Of a stretch of DNA of 64,000 bases, positions 38,436-52,745 are shown piece by piece. The stretch is taken from the NCBI GenBank assembly GCA_021014325.1, contig JAJGQC010000713.1, forward strand, positions 124,001-188,000. Direction: 5' to 3'. The notes beneath the pieces were generated by a model. It saw only the letters and a list, made by a program, of their open reading frames with translations, did no database searches and was not told the DNA's origin. Positions within the stretch are counted from its first letter, which is position 1; each line of letters begins with the position of its first letter. Origin of the DNA: Plazaster borealis (taxonomy: Eukaryota; Echinodermata; Asteroidea; Forcipulatida; Labidiasteridae). A program made the position numbers and the translations under genes.

Positions 38436-39912
38436 GGCCCAATGTACAGGGGTAGCAAAGTATAAAGGTGCTTTGATACAAAATTTGAAAGACCCCAACA
38501 AATGCCTATTAGTATTGATCTCCTGAAAACCTTACAGTAAATTTTTTTTCTGAATGTCCAAAGTACAGTGTGTTTCAAATTACTTCTTGCCTCATACAAA
38601 ACTAACTCTCATAAAATGGACACAAATACATAACATTTAAATTTAAATTCTTGGTTTTTTCATTAATGACATGTCATAATAACGCTTTTAAAGATTCTTA
38701 TCAAAACTTTCATATTTGATTGTAAAATTTACCTGGCTTCTAGATTGTCAACAATATTCCTGAACAATAGTTCTATCGGAAATGCTGTTGTTTGTGTTTA
38801 TGAATTTAGTATTCAAATATTATTTCTTTAATTTTGCAAGACTAGATACAGGCTTTCTTCAAGTCAGAGTTCACGTTAAAAAAGCAACTTAAATGGTGTG
38901 TAACCATTTCACCCTTTTGAGAAAATAAAAATATGTTTCTCAAGAATTTTGACAGTTAAGGATTCATCAAGAGCAAAAAGAGAACTTTGTTTGAAGGAAA
39001 AAAACCCATGTAAGCATAAATTGAGAATAAATCATGTCTGAAAGGTATTCTCTGTTTTTAATCATAAATGGTTGGGTGATGAGATGTCAATCATCTAATT
39101 TGACAGATAAAAATACATTTACACATACAAGATAGCAACAACTATGATATGGATAAGCAATCCGCCAAATTTTAGACTGTAAAATTTCCCGCACTCAACT
39201 GAAACCCACTTGTGATTGAACAACCTGCTGCAGAGTTAGCGTCATGTGTACACGCTAATCTTAACAGAAGTGACTTGTTTTTTGAAGCCGAGTTTGATTT
39301 AATTGTATATAATATAAATTATTAGGAACTGATAAAGTTCAGAAAAATAGTCAGGTTTTTATATGATAGATCAGAAGAAAGAGGTACACTCTAAAGAAGA
39401 AGTGTAAATGTTGCTGTGTAAAACTGTTGGGTACAAATATTGTGCTAACATTTGGTCAATATTGGATAAAACGACAATTTTGTTTTAACCTCACTTGTGT
39501 AAAATAAAGTACACAGGTGCAGTACCCAACATTGGGTAGGAAATCAAATAGCATATTTAGGTTCAAATCACTCAAGAAGTGGGTAAAAGGTAAACCAATT
39601 TTTGTTACCACAAGCAGTGTAACTTTTGCACAACAAGTAGTACGAGTAACTGAAAATGGGGTAAAGCTGCTCCTCGTGGAACATTAGGTTTACCCATAAT
39701 GCAAGTGTACCATGCATTCGGACATAGCAAGTCGCAGGCACAAAAATCACAATCAAAGATGGATGGGGTGGGCGTGAGGTCTTTGATGTCCGATGTTCAT
39801 GTAACCACAAATGCCAAGAGAGACTTTATGGTAGTTATTCTGTTTGAGAAACAACCTCAGTGTTGAAGAGGAAGGCATCATCTACACAGGAAAGCCATAG
39901 CATCTTACGAGC
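38436..39912. other. AT-rich sequence next to the palindrome centre, left arm
   Basis: No gene or repeat family recognised. A small inverted motif 'gtacccaaca...tgttgggtac'-like pair spans 39,430-39,540. The open frames at 39,568-39,810 and 40,080-40,334 are mirror images of each other and lack coding character. Mirror: 40,018-41,501. Confidence 0.5.
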
Positions 39913-40017
39913 TTCATCTGAGGAGACTTGAATGAGGCTATGTGCTTGTGAATCAATACTCACTGTGTGAGGAAACAGCACTGCCTCTACCAAGCTTCTC
40001 TATTTGACTGGATTGCT
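39913..40017. other. Non-mirrored spacer at the palindrome centre
   Basis: Perfect mirroring stops after 39,912 and resumes at 40,018 (the reverse complement of the last 20 bases of the left arm lies at 40,018-40,037). The intervening ~105 bp has no partner elsewhere in the window, contains no N run and does not look like a sequencing adaptor. It is ordinary mixed sequence without an open reading frame of note. Confidence 0.9.
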
Positions 40018-41501
40018 GCTCGTAAGATGCTATGGCTTTCCTGTGTAGATGATGCCTTTCCTCTTCAACACTGAGACGGTTGTTTCTCAAACAGAATAAC
40101 TACCATAAAGTCAAAATTCTCTCTTGGCATTTGTGGTTACATGAACATCGGACATCAAAGACCTCACGTCCACCCCATCCATCTTTGATTGTGATTTTTG
40201 TGCCTGCGACTTGCTATGTCCGAATGCATGGTACACTTTGCATTATGGGTAAAATGTTTCCACGAGGAGCAGTTTACCCCATTTTCAGTTACTTCGTACT
40301 ACTTGTTGTGCAAAAGTTACACTGCTTGTGGTAACAAAAATTGGTTTTACCCACTTCTTGAGTGATTTGAACCTCGGTGTTATGCTATTTGATTTCCTAC
40401 CCAATGTTGGGTACTGCACCTGTGTACTTTATTTTACACAAGTGAGGGTTAAAACAAAAATTGTCGTTTTATCCAATATTGACCAAATGTTAGCACAATA
40501 TTTGTACCCAACAGTTTTACACAGCAACATTTTACACTTCTTCTTTAGAGTGTACCTCTTTCTTCTGATCTATCAACCTGACTATTTTTTTCTGAACTTT
40601 TTTATCAGTTCCTAATAATTTATATTATATACAATTAAATCAAACTCGGCTTCAAAAAAACAAGTCACTTCTGTTAAGATTAGCGTGTACACATGACGCT
40701 AACTCTGCAGCAGGTTGTTCAATCACAAGTGGGTTTCAGTTGAGTGCGGGAAATTTTACAGTCTAAAATTTGGCGGATTGCTTATCCATATCATAGTTGT
40801 TGCTATCTTGTATGTGTAAATGTATTTTATCTGTCAAATTAGATGATTGACATCTCATCACCCAACCATTTATGATTAAAAACAGAGAATACCTTTCAGA
40901 CATGATTTATTCTCAATTTATGCTTACATGGGTTTTTTTCCTTCAAACAAAGTTCTCTTTTTGCTCTTGATGAATCCTTAACTGTCAAAATTCTTGAGAA
41001 ACATATTTTTATTTTCTCAAAAGGGTGAAATGGTTACACACCATTTAAGTTGCATTATTTTAACGTGAACTCTGACTTGAAGAAAGCCTGTATCTAGTCT
41101 TGCAAAATTAAAGAAATAATATTTGAATACTAAATTCATAAACACAAACAACAGCATTTCCGATAGAACTATTGTTCAGGAATATTGTTGACAATCTAGA
41201 AGCCAGGTAAATTTTTACAATCAAATATGAAAGTTTTGATAAGAATCTTTAAAAGCGTTATTATGACACGTCATTAATGAAAACCAAGAATTTAAATTTA
41301 AATGTTATGTATTTGTGTCCATTTTATGAGAGTTAGTTTTGTATGAGGCAAGAAGTAATTTGAAACACACTGTACTTTGGACATTCAGAAAAAAAATTTA
41401 CTGTAAGGTTTTCAGGAGATCAATACTAATAGGCATTTGTTGGGGTCTTTCAAATTTTGTATCAAAGCACCTTATACTTTGCTACCCCTGTACATTGGGC
41501 C
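40018..41501. other. AT-rich sequence next to the palindrome centre, right arm
   Basis: Mirror of 38,436-39,912. Differences from the left copy seem somewhat denser here than in the exonic parts of the arms, but this is by eye. Confidence 0.5.
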
Positions 41502-41875
41502 TTAAAGGCACTGGACACGCTTGGTGATAACTCCAAATATATATTAGCATAAAAACTTACTTGGTAACGAGCAACGGGAGCTGTTGATAGTATAAAACAT
41601 TGTGAAAAAGAAGTAACGTAGTTTTTTGAGAAAGAGGCAATTTTTCACTAAAATATTAAATAAAAGACTTCAGGCCTTAAGCCTTTATTCTTATCTGAAA
41701 GCACACAAATTTGTACAACAAAGGTGTTTTTTCTTTCATCATTTTCTTGCAACTTCAATGACCAATTGAGCCCAAATTTTCACAGGCTTGTTATTTTATG
41801 CATGCATGTACATTGGGATACACTAAGTGAGAATACTGGTGTTTGACAATTACTAAACGTGTCTAGTGCCTTTAA
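41502..41875. mobile_element. Family-C MITE, copy 3, right arm
   Basis: Mirror of 38,060-38,435. Confidence 0.8.
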
Positions 41876-42121
41876 GCACTCCTGACACCATCTCAACTCT
41901 TTGGAGTATGCAGCACCGCAACCAAATGGTGCACACGTTGCTACTCATTCAAAACAACAATCTCTATGCAGGTACCCATTTACTACTGGGTTATGAGAAG
42001 CAATGATAGTTATTAGTGTCTTGCCCAAGTGTCATGACTGGGATTCAAACCCACGCTCTGATGACGCGCCATCAGAACCTAGTTCGATGCTGTAGACGGC
42101 TTGCTATGGCCATGACACTTT
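41876..42121 (-). mobile_element. tRNA-like SINE, right arm
   Basis: Mirror of 37,815-38,059. Confidence 0.65.
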
Positions 42122-42238
42122 CATTTTAACTTACTACTCTATGTGGGAGACGTTTTGTTTAGGTATACCAGTTTGCTTCCTTCAAAATTTTGATTGATGC
42201 TCTTGCTAAACCAAAATTATCAAGATAATTAAGGATCA

Positions 42239-42505
42239 TTTAAAGGCACTGTACACGCTTGGTAATTACTTGAAATATATAGTAGCTAAAATTTACTTGG
42301 TAACGAGCAACGGAGAGCTGTTGATGGTATAAAACATTGTGAGAAATGACTCTCTGAAGTAACGTAGTTTTTGAGAAAGAGGTAATTTCTCACTAAAATA
42401 TTAAAAGACTTCTGGCCTGAAGCCTTTTTCAGGCATCTAAAAGCACTTAAATTTGTACAACAAGGGTGTTTTTCTTTCATAATTTTCGTGTTCAGTGCCT
42501 TAAAC
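42239..42505. mobile_element. Family-C MITE, copy 2, right arm
   Basis: Mirror of 37,428-37,694 with the same internal deletion. Confidence 0.75.
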
Positions 42506-45500
42506 GTGTTGAAGTTGAGATGACAATGTATTTAAATTCCTATAATTTTTCAGTTGAAATTCTCAAAACATTTTAAAAATATTATGTTGAAACTGTTTCT
42601 TTCAGAGACTTCAGTTTTATAACTTTCTCAAAGTAAACTTAGAATTCCAGATTTGTTGAGAAGATCTAAAACAATAAAGAGTAATTTAATAGATGTAATC
42701 ATTTGCATCTGGGATAAAGAATAATAATTATCTATCCAAATTTTGGGAGGCAACCTTGAAACTAATTTAAAACGCCTTATAAATAAAAAGCTGCGGTTAG
42801 TTAGCAAGTTTCTGTTGGATTGGATCCTAAATAAAGATTTGTGTTTTTCTATACTGCAGCATCAGGAACACATCTTACCATAACTTATTATACACAGTGG
42901 ATATTATTTAAAAACAAATGAATAATGGTCATAAATAATGGTTATTTATACATATCATATGATAGTGAAGTGGGCCTATTGAGAAACTGATGTACTTCCG
43001 AACAAGTTCATAGCCTAAACGTATTTTAATTTCGCTAGAATGTTACTGTCAATAAATGTAATTATTTCAAATACATTCTTCTTATTTCTTTATAGGATAT
43101 CATGTTGTAGGAGTTATGGACCAATGCATGCACGTACATCTTTAACACGGGTAGGGCACAAGTTGAGATAATTAACACCAATAGCCAATTTTGACCGTGG
43201 TAATTAAACAAAGAGAAGTGTTTGGTGAAGGTGTCCATCACATATTGCACACACATCTACAATTTTCTCCTTTCTTCCCCCCCCCCATTTTTTTTTCGGG
43301 GCCCCGCGTGGGGGCGCCGGTGGGTTAGGGCACAGATAGAGTCAAAATGTGTTGTTCCTGTCAAGGTGCCTTGAAGTCAGGGTCAATTTCATAACCGGGT
43401 GGTGGGTATGGATCGTTCAATCTAAGATAACAAATCGTAACAGAGTTGAATATACTTTGTCCTAAGGATCAACCCAGTGTAATTTGCTTTAGGGAACTTT
43501 GAATTTTTGAAAACAATTGTATTAGTATTATTTTAAAAAAAATTGGGGCAGAGTAAATACAATTTGTTTACAAACAGACTTTAGGCTAATCCTCATACAA
43601 AAACTAGCTCTGGGCCCAGTCATTGTGTAACCAGCTGACCTAGAAATGTCGGTCAATGATCACGTACTGGTACTAGAAAGTATTTTAAGTTATTCCTTAA
43701 TGCCACACCCGTAAATTAAATACCGAGTTGGAATGTGTTAGATAATAAATCCACTGGGAGAATATTCATTTAATTGGTAAGGTAAATTCCTGAGCACGGT
43801 GACCCAATAGGCACAAACATTTGAATATGACTGGACGTCATAGCTGAAATACCTGCGGTCAATTAGCAATACATGTAGGCCTACTCCCTTTTCTGGAATT
43901 TGGGTTCATTCCTGCATTTGCAGTCAAGACGAGAGGTCGACTGTAGGGAAAAGTTATGGTTCCTTTTCCTTAATTTGTTAAGTTCAGCCAAATTAGTTTG
44001 TATACGTTGCAATTTCTGGGGACAAACTATTAATTCAACCGGCTGTTAAACAGTATGGCGTTCAAGTGATGAATTGGTGATGTAGAAAATCATTATTGTA
44101 ACAAACCTTCTGAAACACTGCAGTGTAAATTCAATGTTTAATATTCAATTGCCGTAAATTTTGTTAATATTTGAATTGTTAAAAACGGGTACTCCCAGAA
44201 GGATTCACTGCCTCAAATTCCCGGCAGGATATTTTTAGTAAAAATGCTAGAAAAATGTGGCAGTAATTGTTTCATAATGTTGAAGATGGCATCTAGTTAA
44301 CACTGAACATTATTCTATTGAGCATTAGTAAATTCAACTTTATGACCCGCTTATAGGAATTGTATCCAATGCCAGTCAAGCTTTTTCGAGTTACAAGTGT
44401 GTAAATTCTAGAGCATTAGAAGAATCAGATAAATAATTACTAATTTTCTTATTCCACATTTGGCACTTATTTCGTAATATCAGAATGTATGACATTATTT
44501 TGTCTTCATACCGACCACTGCAGTGTGACGTGAAGTTCTATCCATAACCCACCAACTGTTGTTTTACTGAAGGTACGGAATGTTGAATATTATCTTCAAG
44601 CAGGCCTGAATACTCGATTCTGATTGGTCGATCCATAGCAACAAGGAGTGTGATATTATACAAGTAATGAATGTTTATTAGTGCATGGTGCGAATATTTT
44701 CATGAGTTGAAAGATGGAATGTTCTTTTCAACGAGGCGGAGCATAACATCCAAGTAGATCTTTGTCATTTTGATTGGAGGATACAACTTTCAAAACAAAC
44801 AAAGCGCATAATATTTAATTGTGACATTAGACCATTGATCTCTATTATATTGAGATCAATGCATTAGACCCATTTCTTTTGGTTCGGCTTGTTTGGATTC
44901 AACAGTGACTAAGTGCGTTCTGTACTGCTATTTTGAGACACACGGGTGCCATGTGCCTTGCAGTACTGCTGCATTATCAAAGACACGCGCACGCAATGAT
45001 GTGGTACGCCCGTGCAAAAATGCACGGTGAATGACGAGCGTGCAATGGTACGCTTATTTGCTATCACGTGACGGACAATCCTCCAATCAAATGGCAAGGA
45101 TCTGCTTGGGTGTTATATAAAACTTATATTGCACGGCCCATATCACACCCTGCGATTGTGTGTTCTAACTGCGCATCAAGTTTGCTTGAAGATAAATACG
45201 TTATCACACGCGCGCCGTGGAATACGGAAAATATAGCGCGCTCATGCTCCATATCCAACTCGCCGCCACTCTTATACCCCAGACAGATTCGCTATTGTGA
45301 TTGGTTTAAACATGGCTGGCTGGCTTCACGTGATGGGTGCGTACGCTCATTTAGGCCAATTTACTTACGCGGAACACAGTACAAAGCTATTAGTATACCC
45401 GCGCGTAATCTTTTTGTACACGCGCGTACACACAAACCAACGCGCACAAAACAGAATTTTACAAAAGTTTATGAAAATGTACAAACTACGAAAATTCGCT

Positions 45501-46710
45501 CAAACAGATTGTCACAGATTGTCTTTAATAGGCTTACTTTTTAACTAAAGGGCATTTATGAATGGGAATACGGCGCAAGATAGAGAACTGAACCCACACG
45601 CAGTGCAAATACGTGAAATTAATGTGGAGGTCAGCGGACGCCATTCTGGGGTCGCCTGTTGGCAAACAAGTGTGAAAGATGCCTTTTAGGTTATTCTTTA
45701 AATAAGAATTGCTTTAATTATTTTATATACAGTTGTGTTGTTTAAGACTTTGAATAATTTAATAACTTAAAGCAGACTGCGCCTTTAACCACGAGTGGAT
45801 ACAATCTTGGTAAGGAGTGACCAGCACTGCAGGGGGTTGCATGCATTGCACAATATACCAGACCACTTGCCAGCTAACACTCACTTGGGTGAGGTCATAC
45901 ACTGTTCCTCCATCTCATCATATTCATCAAGAAATTAAGGTGATCTATATTTAAGCCAGGGGAGTTTTATTGCAAGGGGTGAGTACTTGTTTACCTGTTC
46001 TTTGATTCATACTTTGTTTAATTGGTTTTCATAATTATTGAGGTATTTAATAAGTTTATCCACCATCAGTTGTGTACTTGACATCACTGATTGTTAGCTC
46101 AATGGAAGTCACAATATATGGCTATTTCCACATTTCTTAAGAAGTTGGTCTCTATTGGTTATTCTCAATACTTCATTCATTGTATATTTCCAGGAAGTTT
46201 AGGTTTTGCTTAATTACTTGACTATAGAAGCCTTAAGATATAAGAAAGTGCTTATTCATTTATTAACTGTTGGCTTTTAGAACTTCTTTACCTCTATTAT
46301 TTAATTCTCATTGATTGGTTAAGTTGGAACATTATTGGTAAGAAACACATTATTTTGAGTGTTATGGTCAAACCTTTCCTATGTACCTGTATTAGTTTAT
46401 AGCTCCATGGTTTAAGCCATTGTTTCATACACTATGCTACAACTTATTAATGCCTCACTGTGTGGAATGTCTAATTCCTACTGGTCAGTCAGAGGGCAGA
46501 GAGTAGAATTGCCTTGGGGTATATGCTGAGTAGTATTTGTGGTCAGGAAGTGAGCATATCGATAATCAGTGCTGCACAGCATAGTTTATTGATATACAGT
46601 ATCTTTTAGTGCACTGTGTTATATTCCGGGTTAGTACAGCAATCGCTATGTGATCACCGCTACATTGCCATTACTATTCCCTTGATCTTTGTTTATCTTT
46701 CTCCATCCAG
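42506..46710. other. Intergenic or intronic, right-arm mirror of 33,216-37,427
   Basis: Same content as the left arm: the CpG-richer block lies at about 44,870-45,620, the hairpin at 44,824-44,872, and the divergent poly-C/poly-T site at 43,268-43,325. Confidence 0.5.
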
Positions 46711-46817
46711 AGTTGAACCTTGAGACACTGACAGAACTGAACAAGAAGGTCATCAAAGACAAGAGAAAGAAACTTAAGGAGACCTTGGACAGGGTCCTTA
46801 CTTTATGTGAGTATCCG
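46711..46817 (+). CDS. WBP11-like exon A, right arm
   Basis: Mirror of 33,109-33,215 with the same splice choices. Confidence 0.6.
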
Positions 46818-46970
46818 GTGGTTACCAGCCACAGCACAATGTTTTTATACGGGCCAGATTCATTTCTCCAAAAGGCACCAACAATAGAGTGCGATAATGA
46901 GGGAACCTTATAATCACTGGAGCGCAAATCCAATGGTTGCACAGGGCCCTGACAATTTTGTGATGACTCC

Positions 46971-48501
46971 GCAGCCACGCGTGGGAATGCGTCGTAATTT
47001 ATCCATGGTCCCTTGGTGAAGAGAACCTCTATGAGGGAAATTTATATTTCTACTGAACATTTCAAGGGGCATGGACGCAACAGCCTCCATTACCTCGGTA
47101 AAATTCTATTCAATTAAAAACTTTATTTAGGCCTGGTTATATATGAATTCCTTTAGATAACATCATCGCTTGGAAATCACAGTGTGGTTTAGTTTGCAAC
47201 ATTTTGAAAACTTGGACCACAAGATTTTAAAATTATCTGCTGCATGTACAATTGTACACTCCTCTGTTTTCTTGACCAATTTTCTGGAGAAGTGTGCATA
47301 TATTTAAAAGTGTATATTATTATTCCTATTTGGACCACAAGTGTGTACAAAGTGCATCTACACTTTGAGGCAGAGCACAGGTGTCGTACTGCAGAAACAC
47401 TTGAAACACTGTTTTTTTACACTGCATCTGCACTTTGAACACAGGTGTTGTGTATTCAATTCAATTCAATTCAATTCAAACTCGCATTTATTTCCATACG
47501 TCATGATCGATTCTAAACAATACAAAACTGGGAGCTGAGATGGTTACGCCATGCCGTTTCTCTTACTGAATTCAAAACTTTGTTTGGAAGGCCAGAGGAT
47601 TTAAGAATGGAGTCGCACCCGGTTTTAATGTATGAAGATTTTAATAATAAATCAGCATTCAATTCTGAAAAAAAAAAAACCCAAGTACATGAATGAATGT
47701 ACATTCCATATCTCAGAGTACTGCTAAACAGTCTTAACACGTGTAAACAGAAAATTATTACAGTCCAAACAACTGAAGCAAGTGAAAGTAATTTTAGAAA
47801 CATAAATGATTTTTTAAACGGAAACATTAACTTACTAGTGTGACCGGATACAACTAGCAGAAAAGTAACAGTACAGCAACAATAGTTCAGTCCAGTTAAA
47901 CAGCATACAGTTCAGTAATCAAAAACGGTAATCCCCTAAACAAAAATAAGGAAAACATTCTAAATACAGGAACCTGTCATGTAATATACTACATTTACTA
48001 GATTTACCCTGAAACTACAATGACAATAATCACCTTTAAATCAATAAGATCATGCACAACTGATTTACAGTAAACAAATCCTGGCCTCGATGATACTTGC
48101 TCTAGAATATTCTTAAATTCTTACATAAAGCAGCAATTGTAACTTAAAACCTTATAAAACGGATTTACAACATCCAACATTTAACGTTTGAACTTTGACG
48201 TGCATCAAGTGCATGAATCAAATACACTAGAACAACTTCTCAAGTGAGCAGAAAAAACGTTGGAATTATCTTTAATACTACGAAACTACTGTAAGTCTCA
48301 TCCAAAAATACACTTCTATAACACTCACCCTAAACGCCGATCAGTAACTCTAAGCAGTATCAGTACACAATTTAGTTATTAAGATAACCTTTTAACCAGT
48401 TAAATGCTATCGAAAAGTACAGTTTCTGAAGCGTTTATCGGAAAGCGGTCGCTAAGTATAGCGCCCTCAAGCGACAGTGCAGAATAAAACTCAACGAAAC
48501 A
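46971..48501 (-). repeat. BEL/Pao 3' LTR, right arm
   Basis: Mirror of 31,416-32,954. Two bases ('tg') near its outer end are missing relative to the left arm. Confidence 0.85.
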
Positions 48502-51500
48502 TCCTCCCCACCTATGCGAGGAAGTCGCATAACAAACAGGTTGAAGTCACAGACCAGTTCATCAGTTCTCATATCCTTCAACCGGTAAATAACCGCAATC
48601 TTTGTTATTGGTCTACGGTAATCTCCATGAGCTGTGGCTACCTTGACATTGCGCACATGTCCGTCTTGTCCTGGGTAGACCTCAGTTACTCTTCCAATGT
48701 TCCATTTTCCTCGAATAAGATTCGCTCGGCAAGAATAACAACGCCATCAACACACACATTTCGCCTGTGGACACACCACTTCTTCCTTGGAACAAGAGCT
48801 GGATGAACATCCCTTATCCAGTTTTTCCAGAAGGACGCCACAATTTGTTGAACAAACTCAACTCTCTCTCTTGGATTCCTGCTAGTGCGGAATGGCCCCT
48901 GGGGTACCCTGTTTGATGCTCGACCAAGCAGAATATCATTCGACAGATGTAGCTGCCATCATCAGGATCAGTTGGATGCCTGCCAATAGGCCTTTCATTG
49001 ACAAGATTCGCCACTTCTTGCAGACACGCCTGAAACTCAAATGGGGTCAACCGTTGTTCTACAATAGCCTTCTTAAGATCTCGCTTACAGCTCTTCACTA
49101 AGGCTTCGCACATCCATTCTGATGTGGAGCAAGAGGTGTCGTGAATTTCCAGCATATTTGTCTCTCAGCACAAAAGTCCTTCAACTTGGTTACATTCCAC
49201 CCTTTTACCATCTCTCTCAACTGTCTTTCTGCCCCTACAAACTGGGTTCCATTGTCACTCTGAATCAGTTTCAGGTGACCTCGTACAGCAAGAAATTTTC
49301 TAAGGACTTGAAGAAATTCCATCATTGAACAATCAACAGCAACTTCAAGATGCACGGCTCGCGTATTTAGACAGGTAAAATTACCCCGTAGTGCTTTGCT
49401 GCTTTGTTTCGGCCTACTTTCACAACAAACGGTCCAAAGTAGTCGCAAGATGTGTAGTAGAATGGCGGTGTAAATGGTGCCATCCTCTCACAAGGCAGAC
49501 TGGCCATATACTGTGTTTCTGTTTTGCGCTCAAAAACCCGGCACATGACACACCTGAATTTCACACTCATTGCCAAGCTTGATCCGCCGGTTACCCAGTA
49601 CTTGCTTCTGACCGTGCAGGCTGTCGACGCCACTCCCTCGTGCACTCGCTCATGGACATTATTCGTGATCAGGTATGTTAAGAGGTGGCTTCTGGGGAGT
49701 AGCACCGGTGTTGTCTGTCATAAGAAAGTTTCCCAAGATGACCCCTTCCTCCAACAAAGGTCATTCCGTCTTTCACAAATGGACTAAGTGACTTAAACTC
49801 TCCTTTCTCAAGTCGCCCATGGAGTGATTTCTGGGCCTCAACCAGCCAGTGGTTTTCAGCAGAGGTCAATTCTTCAACTGTTAACGGACCGTCATGGTCT
49901 CTCTGCTTCGATTTCAGATGCGAGATGAAACGGAAGACGTATGCAGTCACACGGATCAACTTTCTCCAGCTGGAGAACTTGTTGTAGTCTATTGCATCTT
50001 CCGCTTCCTTCACCATTAGCACAGTTTTCTCCTTCTTTTCTCTGTTTATTTCCTTTTCTTCAGCCTTTGGGAGTGATTTTGGCCAATTCTCTTCCGGTTC
50101 TCTTAAGAATCCTGGCCTGTCCTTCCAGGTGCCTTGTAATTGTTCGACTTTGACCCTCTTGAAATCTTATCCGCAACATTATGCTCTCCTGGGACATGCC
50201 TCCAGTCGGAAGGATCGGTTTGGCTCTGAATTTCCGCCACTCTGTTTGCAACAAAGGACTTGTACTGTCGTGATTGTCCACGTATCCATGATAGGACAAT
50301 TACACTGTCTGACAGGAATATGGCTCTTTCAAACTCAATTGATGTTTCCTGACTACTGATGCAAAGAGTCAAGTAGCCAACAGTGCTGCCTGTAGCTCCA
50401 ATCTCGAATCGCCAGGGCCTTCAGTGGAGCTACCCTTGATTTTGCAGCCACAAATCTCACATCAAACGAACTGCTCTCATTCTTTGATCTGGTGTAGGCA
50501 ACTGTGCCAAACGCATCTTCGGATGCATCGCAAAACACTATTAACTCCACAGGAAAGTCTGGCTTTGGCATCATGCATCGATCAAATGAAACTCCATTCA
50601 AGCTTTGCAGTTCTGTGAAGAAGTTCCTCCATTTAGCCTTTGGTTCTGGAGGCAAGTCGTCATCCCAATCAACACCCATTTGCCACAGCTTCTGCATCAG
50701 GATCTTTCCTCGGATCAGGAAGGCACCAGTAAACCCAATGGGATCAAATACCTCGGCCAGTTCACTCAGAATCATTCGCTTGGTCATGACGCTCTTTCTT
50801 TCAGGGCAACTGCTTTAACTTGATATTTCAGTCTGTCTGTCTCGGGTTCCATACAACGCCCAAAACTTTCTGCTCTTCTGTAGATGTGTGTCCGACGATT
50901 GGTCTCTCTTCAGGCATCTCAACTGCCAAATCTGTATTCGACACCCACTCTTTTACTTTGAAACCACCTGCATTTAGGACTGCATCAATTTGGCTAGTCA
51001 GACGTGTAGCTTTCAACGGATCTTGTAGAGGTACATATGTCGTCCATGTATGTGTCATGGTCCAAAACTCTAGATGCCTCAGGGTAGTCTCTGGCTCCTT
51101 CGGCAGCTGTTCTCTTCAATGCAGTCAATGCCATAGCTGGTGCTGGCATGTCACCAAAGGTTACCACCTCCTTGACATAGACATCAGGTTCTCGGTCTTC
51201 ATAGCTCCTCCAAAGGAACCTATGTACATGTTTATCACGCTCAGGGATTCTGATTTGGTGATACATTTTGGCTATGTCCCCTGACACAGCAATCTGAAAC
51301 TGTCTGAAACGGAATAAGACCCCAAAGAGATCATTGAGGAGATCAGGTCCTTTTTCCCAGTAATCATTCAGTCGATGGCCATTGAAGCTAGCAGAGGCAT
51401 TGAAGACGATGCGAACAGGTGTGCTCTTTTTCTCAAGACGAATTACTGGGTGGTGGGAGATGTAATGGACCAGACCGTCATACTTCTTCATTTCTTCGGT

Positions 51501-51878
51501 GGTTAGCTTTCTCGAAAATCTCTTTTTCTCCATTTCTTTCATCTGATCATCATACAGTTGAGCGTTGTTCCCTTCTCTCTGTAGCTTCTTCTCTATGGAC
51601 AATAACTTCGCCATTGCCTGCCTCTTGTTGTCGGCGAGCTCATTTGGGTCCCTTTTCCATTGGTAGGGAACTAGCCATCGGTTGTCCACTTTCTCACAGG
51701 ACTCCCAAATCTTGTCAAACTGGCGTTGGTCATTCGGGGTCAACAGCTTGTCAGTTGATTGCTTACAGTTACAGTTCTTGAGCCTCACCCCCATAGCCTC
51801 AGTAGACCAAAACTCACTGAGGTCAGTCTTGTCGGTGACCTTTGTGTAGCACAGTGGACGTTCTTGCTGTCGCCTCAC
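48502..51878 (-). pseudogene. BEL/Pao pol, multiply frameshifted, right arm
   Basis: Contains RT (294 open codons at 50,994-51,878, including the YMDD region), RNase H, the integrase zinc domain, integrase core (LIQSDNGTQFVGAERQL) and DUF5641 tail, spread over at least eight frames. One clear lesion is a 2-base loss just after the YMDD region near 51,015. The integrase junction that is broken in the left arm reads through better here (49,098-49,448). Confidence 0.85.
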
Positions 51879-52523
51879 TAGATGATCCGAGAATTACCCA
51901 GCCAATTGGAGAATCTCTCAAGATATAGTCATCTACTTTCTCTGTCTTACCGCCATGCATAGCAGGATGATCAACACCTAGAAGTATATCAACCTGTCCA
52001 CAACCACATCTAATTGTTGTTCCCAAATGGCTCTCGACCTTTTCTCTGCACTGCTCAGGTAGTGGAGGCACTGTAGTTATTTCGGGAACTTCTACTGCTG
52101 ACACCTTATATATCTTTTCTCCACGGTAGACTTTGATCTCATGCAGCCTGGTGACATGGGTTTCGGTCCTGCCACCCAAAGTGGTGATGTCCATGCTGAT
52201 TGGTTTGCTTTTGCCTTGTAACCCAAGTCTTTGTACAGTTGCCCTCGGACCAGGGTTACACTTGCACAACAGTCAAACACAATGTTTCCAGTTATTTTCT
52301 TGTGAAGGGCCCCAATTTCAGTCGTCAGCAGGGGTAGTGCAACATCAGTAAATTCTGACTTGCAGTTGCACGCCATCACGTGAGCAGTGGGTGCCGCTGA
52401 AAATTGGGCTTTCCCTTTGTGTAGGAGATGGTGATGCTGGGAATCACACTGTGGGCACTTCCTTTTTCTGTTACAGGTACTCATATTGTGTCCTTTGCCG
52501 GCCCGCTTCATGCAGGAAAACAT
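51823..52523 (-). pseudogene. BEL/Pao zinc knuckles and DUF1758, right arm
   Basis: Mirror of 27,365-28,084 but split in two overlapping frames by an indel near 52,245. The D-C-C at the protease catalytic loop is the same as in the left arm. Confidence 0.8.
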
Positions 52524-52745
52524 GCACGCTTATCTTTCACCTTTCGCCACCTCTCTTCAGGAGTCAGTTTCAGTATGGCGGGACACTAATCAGGCCAGTG
52601 ACTATCAGTTTCACACCCCCAGCACCTTTTCCACTTTACTGATGTGGTTGGTCGCCCTTCGGTCAGATACACTCAGGCTTGCTGAGGTGTTGTATTCATA
52701 CTCCTGATGGAGGCAGATACCCGTCTTCTGGTTTTCGCCTCGTTC

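Larger units (their letters stand above)
15908..39912 (+). repeat. Left arm of a giant inverted repeat (palindrome)
   Basis: This whole stretch reappears as its reverse complement at 40,018-64,000. I checked collinearity at about a dozen points: exon pairs such as 22,231-22,457 with 57,450-57,676, the BEL element, the MITEs and the terminal bases. Paired coordinates sum to 79,903-79,930 throughout, so there is no large insertion or deletion between arms. The start at 15,908 is only the partner of the last base of the window; the true outer boundary is not visible. Differences between arms are small indels, often in homopolymers, plus substitutions. Confidence 0.97.

Noticed and set aside
39913..40017. 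The spacer as a sequencing hairpin adaptor
   Set aside because: It does not look self-complementary or like an adaptor sequence that I know, although I could not test this by search.
39568..40334. A conserved protein on both sides of the centre (RTSKTRPPHPSLIVIFVPA-like frame)
   Set aside because: The two frames are the same DNA in mirror image. Similarity between them reflects the palindrome, not selection, and no splice or start context supports a gene.
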